Source: JALZMG01 sp963739975 (GTDB lineage Bacteria; Actinomycetota; Acidimicrobiia; Acidimicrobiales; Ilumatobacteraceae). Taken from it: 64,000 nucleotides of DNA. Below, piece by piece: positions 33,363 through 42,152 of the stretch; within the stretch, counting starts at the first letter, position 1, and each line of letters begins with the position of its first letter. Location: NCBI GenBank assembly GCA_963739975.1, contig CAVUCK010000022.1:1-64000 (forward strand). Direction: 5' to 3'. Under the pieces are notes generated by a model. It saw nothing but the letters and a program-made list of their open reading frames with translations, was not told the origin of the DNA and searched no databases. Position numbers and translations under genes: made by a program.

Positions 33363-33392
33363 CGCCGACGCCGGATCCCGGCGGGCCAACGG

Positions 33393-35336
33393 CTACCGCA
33401 GGTACAGCCCGGCGATGCGGTGGAACTGCGATCGGCCGAGCACGGCATTGGCCGCTTGGAGACCGGACATCACCGCCGCCTCGATGCAGCCGGCGTTGAG
33501 CCCGCAGTCGGTCCAATCGCCGGCCAGCACGAGGTTGTCGTAGCCGCTCTCGTCCGGCCGCAACCGGTAGCGATCGGTGCCGGCTGGCGATTGCACGTAG
33601 CGGTCGGACGGGTCGACGTTGGCCACGACGTGCTGCGTGCGCAACGCATCGGCGCCCGTGGCCCCGCCGGCACCGCACAGCAGGTCCCAGCGCACGGCGC
33701 CGTCGACCTCGACGCCGGGCAGCAGGCCGACGAGGTCGCGTTCGACGAACTGCAAGGCGTTGCGCCGGACGCGAGCCAGGTGATCATCACGGTGATCACC
33801 GTCCTGGCCCGCCGAAGTGTCGAGCGTGCCGCAGAAGTAGGCGATCGTGCCCGGACGTTCGTCGCTCGGCCAGTCCTCGGCGTCGATCACCTGAGGCATG
33901 GAGGCCCACGTGTCCAACGGCTTGACGTGACCCGTCATCGTCACCCCCGGGCGTGGCCAGCCGAGCGTCGGCTCGTCCTCGCGCAGCCAGAGCTGCACCG
34001 CCTGGGTCGCCACGGTGGGCACGTGCTCGACCAGCTGGCGCCACGCCGATCGGTCGGCGATCAGCTCGGTGCACACGAACTTCGCCATGCCGACGGGGAT
34101 GGCGAACACCAGCGCATCGAAGTCCTCGCCGGCCCGCAACTCCTGGACTGCGGCATCGACTCGCGGCGCGGCGTGCGATTCGAAGGATGCGGGGTCAGCG
34201 CCGGCCGGCACGATGAGCTGTTCGCGCAACGGGGCCGCGGGGAAGCACGGCAAGCGCTTGACGTCCACGAGCGGTTCGTAGCGCTGGACGCCGGGCGCCA
34301 GGCTCGCCTGCACGCCGAGCGTCACGGCGGCGATCGACCTCCGGTCGGCGGACACGTGCAGTCGATCGACGCGATGGAAGAAGCGGAACTCGACCCCTCG
34401 GCGGCGCAGTGCCTGGTACAGGGGAGCGAACACGACGTCGCCCATCCCCGCCGTCATCTTCCAGAAGATCGAGCCCTTGTAGTCGAAGAACGTCTTGCCG
34501 GAGAGGAAGACCCCCCAGCCGGCACCGAAGGAGGCTGCATCCGGGTCACCGTCCCGGTGGGCGAAGACCAGGTCGTAGAGCCCGCGGACGAGCGTCGAGT
34601 CGGCCGCTTCGGCCGAGGCGCCATGGCGGCGGATCCACGCCCGATAGTCCTCGTCGTTGATGGCCCGGAAACCTCGCGGGTCGGTCAGCAGACCGTCGGC
34701 GACGATGCCCCGCAGCGTCGCCAGGACGATCGAGACGAGGTGCCAGATCCGGCGGGTCGCCGGATCGTCGCGGTCGGCGAGCGGCCACCACGGGTGGGGC
34801 GCAGGAGCGGCCGGGTGGGCGGAGAGCGTGACCGCGCCCGCCGGTGCGAGCGACCCGACGAAGTCACCGAGCAGGCGCACGGCGCGGGCGACGAAGCCGG
34901 CCACGGTCATCGCGCCGCCGTCCGCGTCGGGCTCGCCTGGAACCTCGTCGTTGGCCGCGAACTCGCCGACCCACGGTGCCCACCGGTCACCGTGGCGCTC
35001 GAACAGGCCGACGACTGGCGCCGGGATCAACGCGTCGTGCCAGGTGGCGATCGGGATGTCCGGGGCGGTGCGGGGACGCTCGAGATCGTCGTAGCACTCG
35101 CGCAGGAGCCGGAAGGCGTTCTCGTAGTAGCCGAGCCAGATGTGCAGCCCATGCTCTTCGATGCGCCCGTTGACGCCGCGGCTGCTGGCCCCCTTGCCGC
35201 CCAGCCGCCAGCCGCGCTGGTAGACGGTGACCGACTCGAGGTCGTCGCGCCATCCTGGCTCGCTCAGCCGCCACGCCGTGGCCAGTCCGGCCATTCCGCC
35301 GCCGAGGATCGCCACCCGTCGGCGGCCCGACGTCAT
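33393..35336 (-). CDS. FAD-dependent amine-oxidase/phytoene-desaturase-like protein
   Basis: A 647-residue flavoprotein. The N-terminal FAD motif is LGGGMAGLATAWRL (10-23), followed by GGKGASSRG and the C-terminal FAD-binding end YDNLVLAGDWTDCGLNAGCIEAAVMSG. Overall architecture resembles carotenoid desaturases and other NAD(P)-binding Rossmann amine oxidases. Its ATG overlaps the stop of the large cyclase gene (ATGA), so it is the last gene of a three-gene operon. A polyprenyl synthase on the opposite strand of the same locus makes a terpenoid substrate conceivable, but this is an inference. Confidence 0.88.
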   Translation of the reverse strand: MTSGRRRVAILGGGMAGLATAWRLSEPGWRDDLESVTVYQRGWRLGGKGASSRGVNGRIEEHGLHIWLGYYENAFRLLRECYDDLERPRTAPDIPIATWHDALIPAPVVGLFERHGDRWAPWVGEFAANDEVPGEPDADGGAMTVAGFVARAVRLLGDFVGSLAPAGAVTLSAHPAAPAPHPWWPLADRDDPATRRIWHLVSIVLATLRGIVADGLLTDPRGFRAINDEDYRAWIRRHGASAEAADSTLVRGLYDLVFAHRDGDPDAASFGAGWGVFLSGKTFFDYKGSIFWKMTAGMGDVVFAPLYQALRRRGVEFRFFHRVDRLHVSADRRSIAAVTLGVQASLAPGVQRYEPLVDVKRLPCFPAAPLREQLIVPAGADPASFESHAAPRVDAAVQELRAGEDFDALVFAIPVGMAKFVCTELIADRSAWRQLVEHVPTVATQAVQLWLREDEPTLGWPRPGVTMTGHVKPLDTWASMPQVIDAEDWPSDERPGTIAYFCGTLDTSAGQDGDHRDDHLARVRRNALQFVERDLVGLLPGVEVDGAVRWDLLCGAGGATGADALRTQHVVANVDPSDRYVQSPAGTDRYRLRPDESGYDNLVLAGDWTDCGLNAGCIEAAVMSGLQAANAVLGRSQFHRIAGLYLR

Positions 35337-38300
35337 CCCACCCGGACGTCGGTTCGCCGGAGCCGGCGGGCCCGGGTCAGCTCGGGGTGGTCCGTCGTCG
35401 GCGGCATCGCGGCGAGCACCTCGTCCAGCCGCGCCGCACCCTGTGCCCGGTCAACGCCGTGGAGGTCGCAGGCGATCCGCAACTGGAAGATCGTCGCGCC
35501 CTGGGCGCCGGCGACGGCGAACGCCTCGGCCAAGCGGCGCGCCGCGGACTCCGGATCGGGCTCGAACATCGCCCGGACGCGCAGGATCTCGGCGTCGTAG
35601 AAGCCGGCACCACCGCCGCCGGCCACCTCGGTGGCGTCGTCGAGTTGCCGGGCCGAAGTGTCGAGGTCGCCGAGCTTGCCGTTCGCCATCGCCGCCGAGG
35701 TGAGGATCGACGGCAGGAGCACGCGGACGTCGATCAACTTCCACATGTCGATCAGCCCACCGAGCCCGGCGGCGGCCGCCGCCAGCTGGCTGTTCTCGAT
35801 CGTGTCAGCGTCGATCGTGTCGTCGCGGCAGGCTCGGTGGACGTCGATCGCCAGGAGCTGGGTGCTGCCGGCCATCGTCCAGAAGTCGAAGCCATGTCGC
35901 TCGGCGAGCACGAGCGCGGCCTCCGCTTCGGTCCGCGCCTCGTCGAAGGCACCCACGTGGGTGAGCGCCCACGACCGGTAGGTGTGGTTGTACGCCATGC
36001 TGTACGGGCCCTGGGGGAAGGGCAGCTCGGCGGCGATCGCCTCGGCGATCGAGAAGGCGTCCGCCGCACCGGCCGAGTCGCCACGGACGAAGCTGCTGAG
36101 CCCGAGGTGGGTGTAGATGGATGCCGTCGGGTCGTTGGGCAGGAACCAGCGGCCGGCCAACGGCGACTCCCCGGCCCGGCGCTCGACGTCGGCAGCGGCC
36201 GCTCGAAGGCAGCGGTCGGCGTCCACGAACCGCCCACCGAACCAGTCGAGCATGCCGAACCCGGCGCGGTTCTCGATCAGGAACGGCCCCGATCGCTCGG
36301 GCAACACCGTGCGCAGCAGCTCGATCACCTCCGTCGCCCGGCGCAAGTCGGCACGGCTGGCGTAGTACGACCACAACGGGATCAGCGACCGCAGCATCTC
36401 CTCGTTGGACGATGCGCCGAGCGCCAGCTCGAGACAGCGCTCGTAGTCGGCGCTGGCGCTGACGCTGGCGTTGCCCTCGACGGAGACGGCGAGGAACGCT
36501 CGCGCCAGGCGAAGGTCGATCTCACGGGAGGCGCGGGCATCGCCGGCCGGCAGGGCGTCGACGAGCTCGATCGCCTTCGCCAGGCGCTCCCGGGTCAGGG
36601 CGACCGCGCCGATGCGCCGAGCATCGTCAGCGGCGCGCTCGTAGCAGTCGAGGGCGTCGATCGGGCGACGAGCGAGGTCGTAGTGGCCAGCCATCGTCAG
36701 CCAGTCCACGGAGGCATCGTCCACGGCGTGGCGCCGGAGGACGTCGGCGACGCGACCGTGGGTCTCGCCGCGCGCCGACGGTGGCTGCAGCTCCTCGGCC
36801 GCCTGGCGGATGAGGTCGTGGCGGAATCGGTACCGCTCGCCGGTGCCGGGCAACGGTTCGAGGACCTTGGCGTCGGCGAGCGCCACGACTACCGCCCGGA
36901 GGTCGTCCGGCGCGGCGTCGAGGACCTCGGCCAGCAGGTCGAGCTCGAAGCGATCGCCGAACGCGGCGGCGGCGGCGGCGACGTCAGCGGATCCGGCGAT
37001 GGCGTCGAGCCGGGCGACCAGCGGCTCGTACAGCACCTCGGGGATGCCGGCCGGGCTTGGCGCCGACATCCCGGTCAGGAGGTCGCGAGAACCCTGTTCG
37101 TCCTCTCCTGCCGCGGTGACGGCTGCTCGCACCAGCTCCTCCAGGTACAGCGGGATGCCGGCGCCCCGAGTGAGCAGCTCGGCGCGGTAGGCCGTCGTCA
37201 CGCCGTCGGGATCAAGCTGCTCGACCAGCGCCACGCATTCGTCGTCGGCCAGCGATTCGAGGTTGACCGCGGTCGCCTGCACCCCCGGCACCTGGCGCTC
37301 ACGGCTCGTGATCAGGACGCGCAGACCCTCGCCGCGAGCCCTGACGACGGCGGCGACGAGGGCCAGGCTGGCGTCGTCGTACCAGTGCACGTCCTCGGCC
37401 ACGAGCAGGGCGTCGTGACCGGCGACCACCGCCAGCAGGTAGCTGGCCATGGCCGCGACGAGCTCGTCCTGCAACTTGCGACCATCGGCGGCGGCACCGA
37501 CGTATCCGGCCGCCGGCGCGATCTGCAGCACTGCGGCGAGGGCGGGGAGCAACGCATCGTCGACGTGTTGGTCGGCGAGGTGACTGCGCAGGAGCTGGAG
37601 CCGATCGACGCTGGTGGCGCCCCGGCCGATCTCGCACCGCCGCTCCAGGAGCATGCGGAACGGGTGCAGCCCCGTGGTGTGGATCGACGAGCCGGGCATC
37701 CGCAACACCAGGGCGCCCGTCGCGGCGACCTCGGACGCGAACACGTCGCTGAGGAACGACTTGCCGATCCCCGCCTCACCGGTGATCGCCACGGCGGGGT
37801 CGCCGTCGTGCCATGCTCGCCGCAACCGCTCGAGCTCCCCGCCGCGCCCGACCCGCGCTGCCGTCCCCGTGCGTTCCGGACCGCCGGCGCGCTCGCCGAG
37901 GACGCGCCACGAGGCCAACGGCGCGTCGACTCCCTTGACCTTCTGGGGCGTCTGGGCCCGCACGTCGAACTGGTCGGCCAGCAACCGCATGACGGCAGCC
38001 GAGGCGACGAGGGTTCCCGGCTCGGCGAGCTCGTGGAGACGTGCAGCCACGTTCACGGCCAGCCCGTACACGTCGCCCTCTCGGGCGTCGATGTACGACA
38101 GCCCGCGGTGCACGCCCACGCGCGCCGAGAGCGGCTCGCCCACCTCGCGCTCGGCACGCGCCGACAGGGCGCGGATCGCGTCGAGCAGCTCGAGCCCAGC
38201 GCACACGGCGCGACCGGCGTCGTCCTCGTGCGCCACCGGGAACCCGAAGAGGGCGAGCAGGCCATCGCCCTTGACGGTCATGATCCGTCCGCCATAGGTG

Positions 38301-38605
38301 CGCTCGAGGATCTCGCGACAGGTCTCCTTGTAGCGCCCGACGATCCGCCGGTACACCTCGGGGTCGTGGCGTGACGACAACGCTGTCGAACCGACGAGGT
38401 CGCAGAACATGATCGTCGGACGGCGCAGCACCCCGCCGCTGTCGGGGGGCCCGCTCAGGAGGTCGTCGACGTCGGCGTTGTCGTGGTCGAGGGCGCGCAC
38501 CTCGTCGACCAGCCGGTGGGCGTCGTCGAGCCGCCCGCTGTTGACGGCGTCGACCGCCCGGTCGAGCAAGGCCTCCAGGTGTCCATCGCCATGATCCACC
38601 GTCAC
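35333..38605 (-). CDS. Class III cyclase with AAA ATPase and TPR-like domain (second copy)
   Basis: A 1090-residue regulator. A short helical N-terminus precedes a cyclase domain at about 62-240: metal Asp69 (FCDLVGST) and Asp114 (VKGDGLL), RVGVHRGLSYIDAREGDVYG and LAVNVAARL. A P-loop ATPase begins near 275 (GEAGIGKS) with VAEDVHWYDD, and the rest is helical TPR-like. It differs from the protein at 7276 by lacking the zinc ribbon. GTG start is 7 nt after the upstream gene, with TGAGG as ribosome site, and its stop overlaps the flavoprotein ATG. It may sense a signal and control this operon's products. Confidence 0.9.
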   Translation of the reverse strand: MTVDHGDGHLEALLDRAVDAVNSGRLDDAHRLVDEVRALDHDNADVDDLLSGPPDSGGVLRRPTIMFCDLVGSTALSSRHDPEVYRRIVGRYKETCREILERTYGGRIMTVKGDGLLALFGFPVAHEDDAGRAVCAGLELLDAIRALSARAEREVGEPLSARVGVHRGLSYIDAREGDVYGLAVNVAARLHELAEPGTLVASAAVMRLLADQFDVRAQTPQKVKGVDAPLASWRVLGERAGGPERTGTAARVGRGGELERLRRAWHDGDPAVAITGEAGIGKSFLSDVFASEVAATGALVLRMPGSSIHTTGLHPFRMLLERRCEIGRGATSVDRLQLLRSHLADQHVDDALLPALAAVLQIAPAAGYVGAAADGRKLQDELVAAMASYLLAVVAGHDALLVAEDVHWYDDASLALVAAVVRARGEGLRVLITSRERQVPGVQATAVNLESLADDECVALVEQLDPDGVTTAYRAELLTRGAGIPLYLEELVRAAVTAAGEDEQGSRDLLTGMSAPSPAGIPEVLYEPLVARLDAIAGSADVAAAAAAFGDRFELDLLAEVLDAAPDDLRAVVVALADAKVLEPLPGTGERYRFRHDLIRQAAEELQPPSARGETHGRVADVLRRHAVDDASVDWLTMAGHYDLARRPIDALDCYERAADDARRIGAVALTRERLAKAIELVDALPAGDARASREIDLRLARAFLAVSVEGNASVSASADYERCLELALGASSNEEMLRSLIPLWSYYASRADLRRATEVIELLRTVLPERSGPFLIENRAGFGMLDWFGGRFVDADRCLRAAAADVERRAGESPLAGRWFLPNDPTASIYTHLGLSSFVRGDSAGAADAFSIAEAIAAELPFPQGPYSMAYNHTYRSWALTHVGAFDEARTEAEAALVLAERHGFDFWTMAGSTQLLAIDVHRACRDDTIDADTIENSQLAAAAAGLGGLIDMWKLIDVRVLLPSILTSAAMANGKLGDLDTSARQLDDATEVAGGGGAGFYDAEILRVRAMFEPDPESAARRLAEAFAVAGAQGATIFQLRIACDLHGVDRAQGAARLDEVLAAMPPTTDHPELTRARRLRRTDVRVG

Positions 38606-38612
38606 GGGGGCC

Positions 38613-40250
38613 TCACGGCACCTGCAGCCAGACCGGCACGGTCACGCCAGTGGTTCCAGCGCCACCGCCTCCACCCGCGGCGAGGTCATCGACGATCGTG
38701 ACCGTGCCACGGTAGACGCCGGCCCGCTGGCCGACGACCTGGGCGGCGATGCGGAACTGGGTCACGCCCGGTGGCAGCACGGGCGGCTCGGCCCGGAGGG
38801 CAGCCACCTCGATCCGGTGGCCGAACCCGCTCACCAGCGGCCCGGACAGAACGATGTGGCGCCCCTGCGTGAACGGCGCGCCGGCCGAGAACGGCCCGGA
38901 CTGCACGGTGTGCGGCCCGCTGGGCAACGACGACACCGGCGAGCACAGGCGCAGCATGGCGACCGCCGGCTCCGTCCACATCGCCGCCGCCGCCCTGACG
39001 ATCTCGTCCGAGCTGGTGCCCTTCGTCGCCAGCTTCGTCATGAAGTCCTTGTACGCCTGCGCCGACGACCGGATGCCCTGCGCGGCGACCTCGGTCAGGT
39101 GATCAACGGGATCGGCAGGCGATCCGGAGGTCGGCATCGTGGCGCCCATGCTCGGCCCACTCGGCGACGGATCGACCTGCCAATCCTGGCTCGGTGGCGC
39201 CTTCTTGTCGCGGGCGCAGCGAAACGCCATCTCCCGTGCCGCCTCGCCGTAGCCGAGCGCGCACGCCCACATGGCGAATGACGGCGCATCGAACGGCCCG
39301 CGGAACGACACGCGCTTCGTCGACGTGACCCGCAGCTGCGCGCCCTGTTGGACGGCGACGATGGACCCTTCGTCGACCGTGACGACGAGATCCGCATGAG
39401 GGAGGTGGACGGGGTCCAGGCAGCGCTGGTACTCGACGCTGATCCCGTCGGTGATCTCGTTGCGCACGAACTCCAGGCACGTCCGCAGCCGCCACGGGCC
39501 AGGGCAGCCGAAGCTGATGTGCTCGAGGTAGCAGGCTGGTGACCCGGCGGGGTTGAGCCGGGTCATCGCGCACCACAGCGAGCAACATCCTGGCCAGTTC
39601 TCCGGGCTGAGGTAGTGGCTCAGCTGCTCGAGGGTGATCTCGGTGGTGGAGAAGCTCGTCTCCAGGACCGACGCCGGCCACGCCTCCCCTTCGACGGTGA
39701 CACTGGTCCACGTCCCCCCGCAGCAGACCGCCGCCTCGCTGGCGACGGCGGCATCGAGCAGTTCCAGTTCGACAGCGCGCTCCAGGGTGGCCGACCAGTC
39801 GAACTTCCTCGTCGGGTCGTCGTTGCCCTCCTCGTCCTTGCCGGCGAGGACCTGGAGCAGCTCGAACCCTCGATCGGCGTTGCGGTTGTCGGGTGGCATC
39901 ACCGGCACCAGCGCCTCGACGAGCAGGGTGACGTCGTCGCCCCGGTCGCCTGGAAAGAGGGGGAACCTTGCCGGGTCGGCCCGCGCCAGCGCGGCGGCGG
40001 CGATCACTCGCTTGGCCGGCTCGATGTCGCCCTCGGACGTCGTGCTCATGTCCCGCAGCGCCTCGGCGACGTCGAGCAGGCCTTCGTCGAAGGTGCCGTC
40101 GACGTTGGAGCGGTACCGCTCGAACCAGCCGGCGGCGCCGGAACGGTACGGCTCGAGGACCACGCCGACGTCCTCGGCCCGATCGCCGATGTCGACCACC
40201 GATCGGTCGACCTCCCGGAAGAGGCTGACCAGGTTGGCCCGCTCGCTCAT
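38613..40250 (-). CDS. Hypothetical 545-aa protein of an unrecognised family
   Basis: A 545-residue cytoplasmic protein; I recognise no family. It starts MSERANLVSLFREVDRSV with GGAGGG 5 nt upstream. Residues about 180-290 contain many Cys and Trp (VCCGGTWTSV, WPGCCSLWCAM, CPGPWRLRTCLEF), a possible metal or structural-disulphide region. The last roughly 110 residues have beta-sandwich-like repeats (VLPPGVTQFRIAAQVVG, AGVYRGTVTIV), similar in rhythm to the C-terminus of the divergent 216-aa protein. First gene of the operon with the cyclase/ATPase and the flavoprotein. Confidence 0.75.
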   Translation of the reverse strand: MSERANLVSLFREVDRSVVDIGDRAEDVGVVLEPYRSGAAGWFERYRSNVDGTFDEGLLDVAEALRDMSTTSEGDIEPAKRVIAAAALARADPARFPLFPGDRGDDVTLLVEALVPVMPPDNRNADRGFELLQVLAGKDEEGNDDPTRKFDWSATLERAVELELLDAAVASEAAVCCGGTWTSVTVEGEAWPASVLETSFSTTEITLEQLSHYLSPENWPGCCSLWCAMTRLNPAGSPACYLEHISFGCPGPWRLRTCLEFVRNEITDGISVEYQRCLDPVHLPHADLVVTVDEGSIVAVQQGAQLRVTSTKRVSFRGPFDAPSFAMWACALGYGEAAREMAFRCARDKKAPPSQDWQVDPSPSGPSMGATMPTSGSPADPVDHLTEVAAQGIRSSAQAYKDFMTKLATKGTSSDEIVRAAAAMWTEPAVAMLRLCSPVSSLPSGPHTVQSGPFSAGAPFTQGRHIVLSGPLVSGFGHRIEVAALRAEPPVLPPGVTQFRIAAQVVGQRAGVYRGTVTIVDDLAAGGGGGAGTTGVTVPVWLQVP

Positions 40251-40282
40251 CGAACCCTCCCTGCTCGTTCGATCCGCTGGCG

Positions 40283-40289
40283 TACCATA
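40283..40289. promoter_or_regulatory. Possible bidirectional -10 in the divergent gap
   Basis: TACCAT on the plus strand (40283-40288) overlaps TATGGT on the minus strand (40289-40284), between two divergent genes with good ribosome sites. Weak, sequence-only evidence. Confidence 0.3.
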
Positions 40290-40345
40290 GCCACGCGTCG
40301 GGCCGGGATCTGGAGCCATTCGGCGAGCGGGCAGAGGGAGCGGGG

Positions 40346-40996
40346 ATGAAACCGGAAGATCCGCCGGGCACGGGCGCCGCCGACACGACGACGCCGTGGT
40401 CGGCGGCGTTCGATCCGGCGGCCAACGTCCGAGCGCTGACCGACCTCCAACGCAGCGGCCTCGACGCCGCGCAGGTGTTGATCGAGCGATTCATCCAGAC
40501 GATGGACGGCCGGGCCAGTGTCGACGGGGGTCGTCCCGAGCAAGACGGTCACGGTCCGGCGACGGGCCTTGACGGTCTGGTCGACCTGTGGGCCGACCTG
40601 ACGAAGAGCACGCTGCGCGCCTTCATGGCCCAAGCCACGACGACACCGGGCGGCCCGGCCGCCTCCGGACCGAACGATCGGGTGCGGGTGGTGCTCGACC
40701 GGGACGGCGGACAGCACGCCGCCGGCAGCGCGCCGATGTGGATCCACAACGCCAGCCACACCCAGCGGCATCGGCTGCGTCCCCACTGCGGTGAGCTGCG
40801 CTCGGCCGCCGGCGATCGACTCCCGGCGGCAGTGACGTTCGACCCGTCACCGATCGAGGTGCTGCCGGCCGGGTCGAGTGCGCAGGTGACGGTGCGCGTC
40901 GATGTCGCCGACGGCGCGGCCGGCAGGTATCGCGGCGTCGTGCTCGTCGCCGGCCTCGACGACGCGTGGCTCAACCTCGAGGTCGTCGTGCAATGA
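40346..40996 (+). CDS. Hypothetical 216-aa protein with C-terminal beta-sandwich
   Basis: A 216-residue protein of no known family. Residues about 20-95 look helical (LQRSGLDAAQVLIERFIQTM, LVDLWADLTKSTLRAFM), somewhat phasin-like in composition. Residues about 110-216 look like an Ig-like beta domain (VTFDPSPIEVLPAGSSAQVTV, GAAGRYRGVVLVAGLDDAWL), which resembles the end of the 545-aa protein on the other strand. Its stop overlaps the start of leader ORF copy 3 (ATGA), which in turn couples to the polyprenyl synthase. Ribosome site GAGGGAGCGGGG. Confidence 0.7.
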   Translation: MKPEDPPGTGAADTTTPWSAAFDPAANVRALTDLQRSGLDAAQVLIERFIQTMDGRASVDGGRPEQDGHGPATGLDGLVDLWADLTKSTLRAFMAQATTTPGGPAASGPNDRVRVVLDRDGGQHAAGSAPMWIHNASHTQRHRLRPHCGELRSAAGDRLPAAVTFDPSPIEVLPAGSSAQVTVRVDVADGAAGRYRGVVLVAGLDDAWLNLEVVVQ

Positions 40997-41106
40997 GCGA
41001 GCGAGTCTTCGAGCGAGCGAATCATCATTACGGTCTTTTCGTTCACTGGTGCTTCGTCAGGTCGGCGCCCGTTCACCCGTCGCACGACTTGGTGGTGCAC
41101 CAGTGA
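40993..41106 (+). CDS. Leader ORF, MSERVFERAN family (copy 3, 37 aa)
   Basis: ATG overlaps the stop of the 216-aa gene (ATGA); the frame begins MSERVFERAN and ends HDLVVHQ after 37 codons; its TGA overlaps the GTG of the polyprenyl synthase (GTGA). The ten N-terminal residues equal copy 4 and, apart from the start residue, copy 1. A 12-bp inverted repeat inside it sequesters the downstream start. Double overlap, conserved peptide and length make this the clearest intact member. Confidence 0.6.
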   Translation: MSERVFERANHHYGLFVHWCFVRSAPVHPSHDLVVHQ

Positions 41107-41108
41107 AC
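41041..41108 (+). promoter_or_regulatory. Start-codon-sequestering hairpin of the polyprenyl synthase gene
   Basis: GTTCACTGGTGC (41041-41052) and GCACCAGTGAAC (41097-41108) form a perfect 12-bp stem, loop 44 nt. The 3' arm contains GTG 41103. Confidence 0.55.
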
Positions 41109-42149
41109 CCGACGTCGGTCGTCCTCGATGGGCGGGTCGAGCAGGTGCTCGACGATGTCGGCCGGCGGGTCCGCAGGGCGATGCTCGATGCGATCCCCGA
41201 CGGCGAGCCGCACCGCTGGCTGTACCGGCTGACGAGGGCGTATCCGAGCCGGCCGGGGAAGGCGATCAGGCCCAGCCTGTGCATCGCCACCTGCCGGGCG
41301 TTCGGGGGCGGCGACGACGACGTGGTACCCGTCGCTGTTGCCATCGAGCTGCTGCACAACGCGTTCCTCATCCACGACGACATCGCCGACGCCAGCGAGC
41401 AGCGTCGCGGGGCGACGACGCTGCCCGCCGAGCACGGCGTGGCGCTGGCCCTCAACGCCGGCGACGCGCTGGCGGTGTTCGCCAACCAGGTGCTGCGCCG
41501 CCACCTGAACGCCGTGCCGGCGCGCATCGCCGACCAGGTCTACGCCGAGTTCGACACGATGGCCATCCGCACGCTGGAGGGTCAGGCCACCGAACTGGGC
41601 TGGCGCCGCGACCACGTCGTGGACCTCGTGCCCGCCGACTACCTCGACCTGATCATGCACAAGACCTGCTGGTACACCACGATCCATCCGCTGCGCGTCG
41701 GCGCCATCGTCGGGTCCGGTGGGTCGGCCGACGTCCGGGCGATGGTCCGCTTCGGCTACCACCTCGGCGCGGCGTTCCAGATCAGGGACGACGTGCTCAA
41801 CCTGATCGGGGACGCCGGCGAATACGGCAAGGAGATCAACGGCGACCTGTTCGAGGGCAAGCGAACGCTGATGCTGATCCACCTGGCGCGACACGCCACC
41901 GGACCGGATCGGCGGACGGTCCGGCGTTACCTCGAGCTGGAGCGCGACGGTCGCCCACCGGAGCTGATCGACGAGCTCCGGGGCCTGATGGACGACTACG
42001 GCAGCATCGAGTTCGCCGTGGAGTACGGGCGCGGCATCGCCTCGGTCGCCCTGGACTCGTTCGAGGAGGCGTTCGCCGGTTGTGGCCCCGGGCCGGACCG
42101 GGACTTCGTCCGCGACCTGGTGCCGTACGTGCTCGGCCGACGCCGTTGA
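41103..42149 (+). CDS. Polyprenyl (geranylgeranyl-type) diphosphate synthase
   Basis: A 348-residue trans-isoprenyl diphosphate synthase that condenses isopentenyl diphosphate with an allylic primer. The first Asp-rich motif DDIAD is at 92-96 (LIHDDIAD), GKAIRPSLC precedes it, and the second motif is FQIRDDVLNL near 226-235, where the usual last Asp is Asn, as in many GGPP-type enzymes. KRTLMLIHL matches the terminal lysine region. Chain length is not certain. GTG start is in the arm of a hairpin and overlaps the leader stop. Convergent with the nitrile hydratase genes, 3 nt apart. Confidence 0.9.
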   Translation: MNPTSVVLDGRVEQVLDDVGRRVRRAMLDAIPDGEPHRWLYRLTRAYPSRPGKAIRPSLCIATCRAFGGGDDDVVPVAVAIELLHNAFLIHDDIADASEQRRGATTLPAEHGVALALNAGDALAVFANQVLRRHLNAVPARIADQVYAEFDTMAIRTLEGQATELGWRRDHVVDLVPADYLDLIMHKTCWYTTIHPLRVGAIVGSGGSADVRAMVRFGYHLGAAFQIRDDVLNLIGDAGEYGKEINGDLFEGKRTLMLIHLARHATGPDRRTVRRYLELERDGRPPELIDELRGLMDDYGSIEFAVEYGRGIASVALDSFEEAFAGCGPGPDRDFVRDLVPYVLGRRR

Positions 42150-42152
42150 CCG

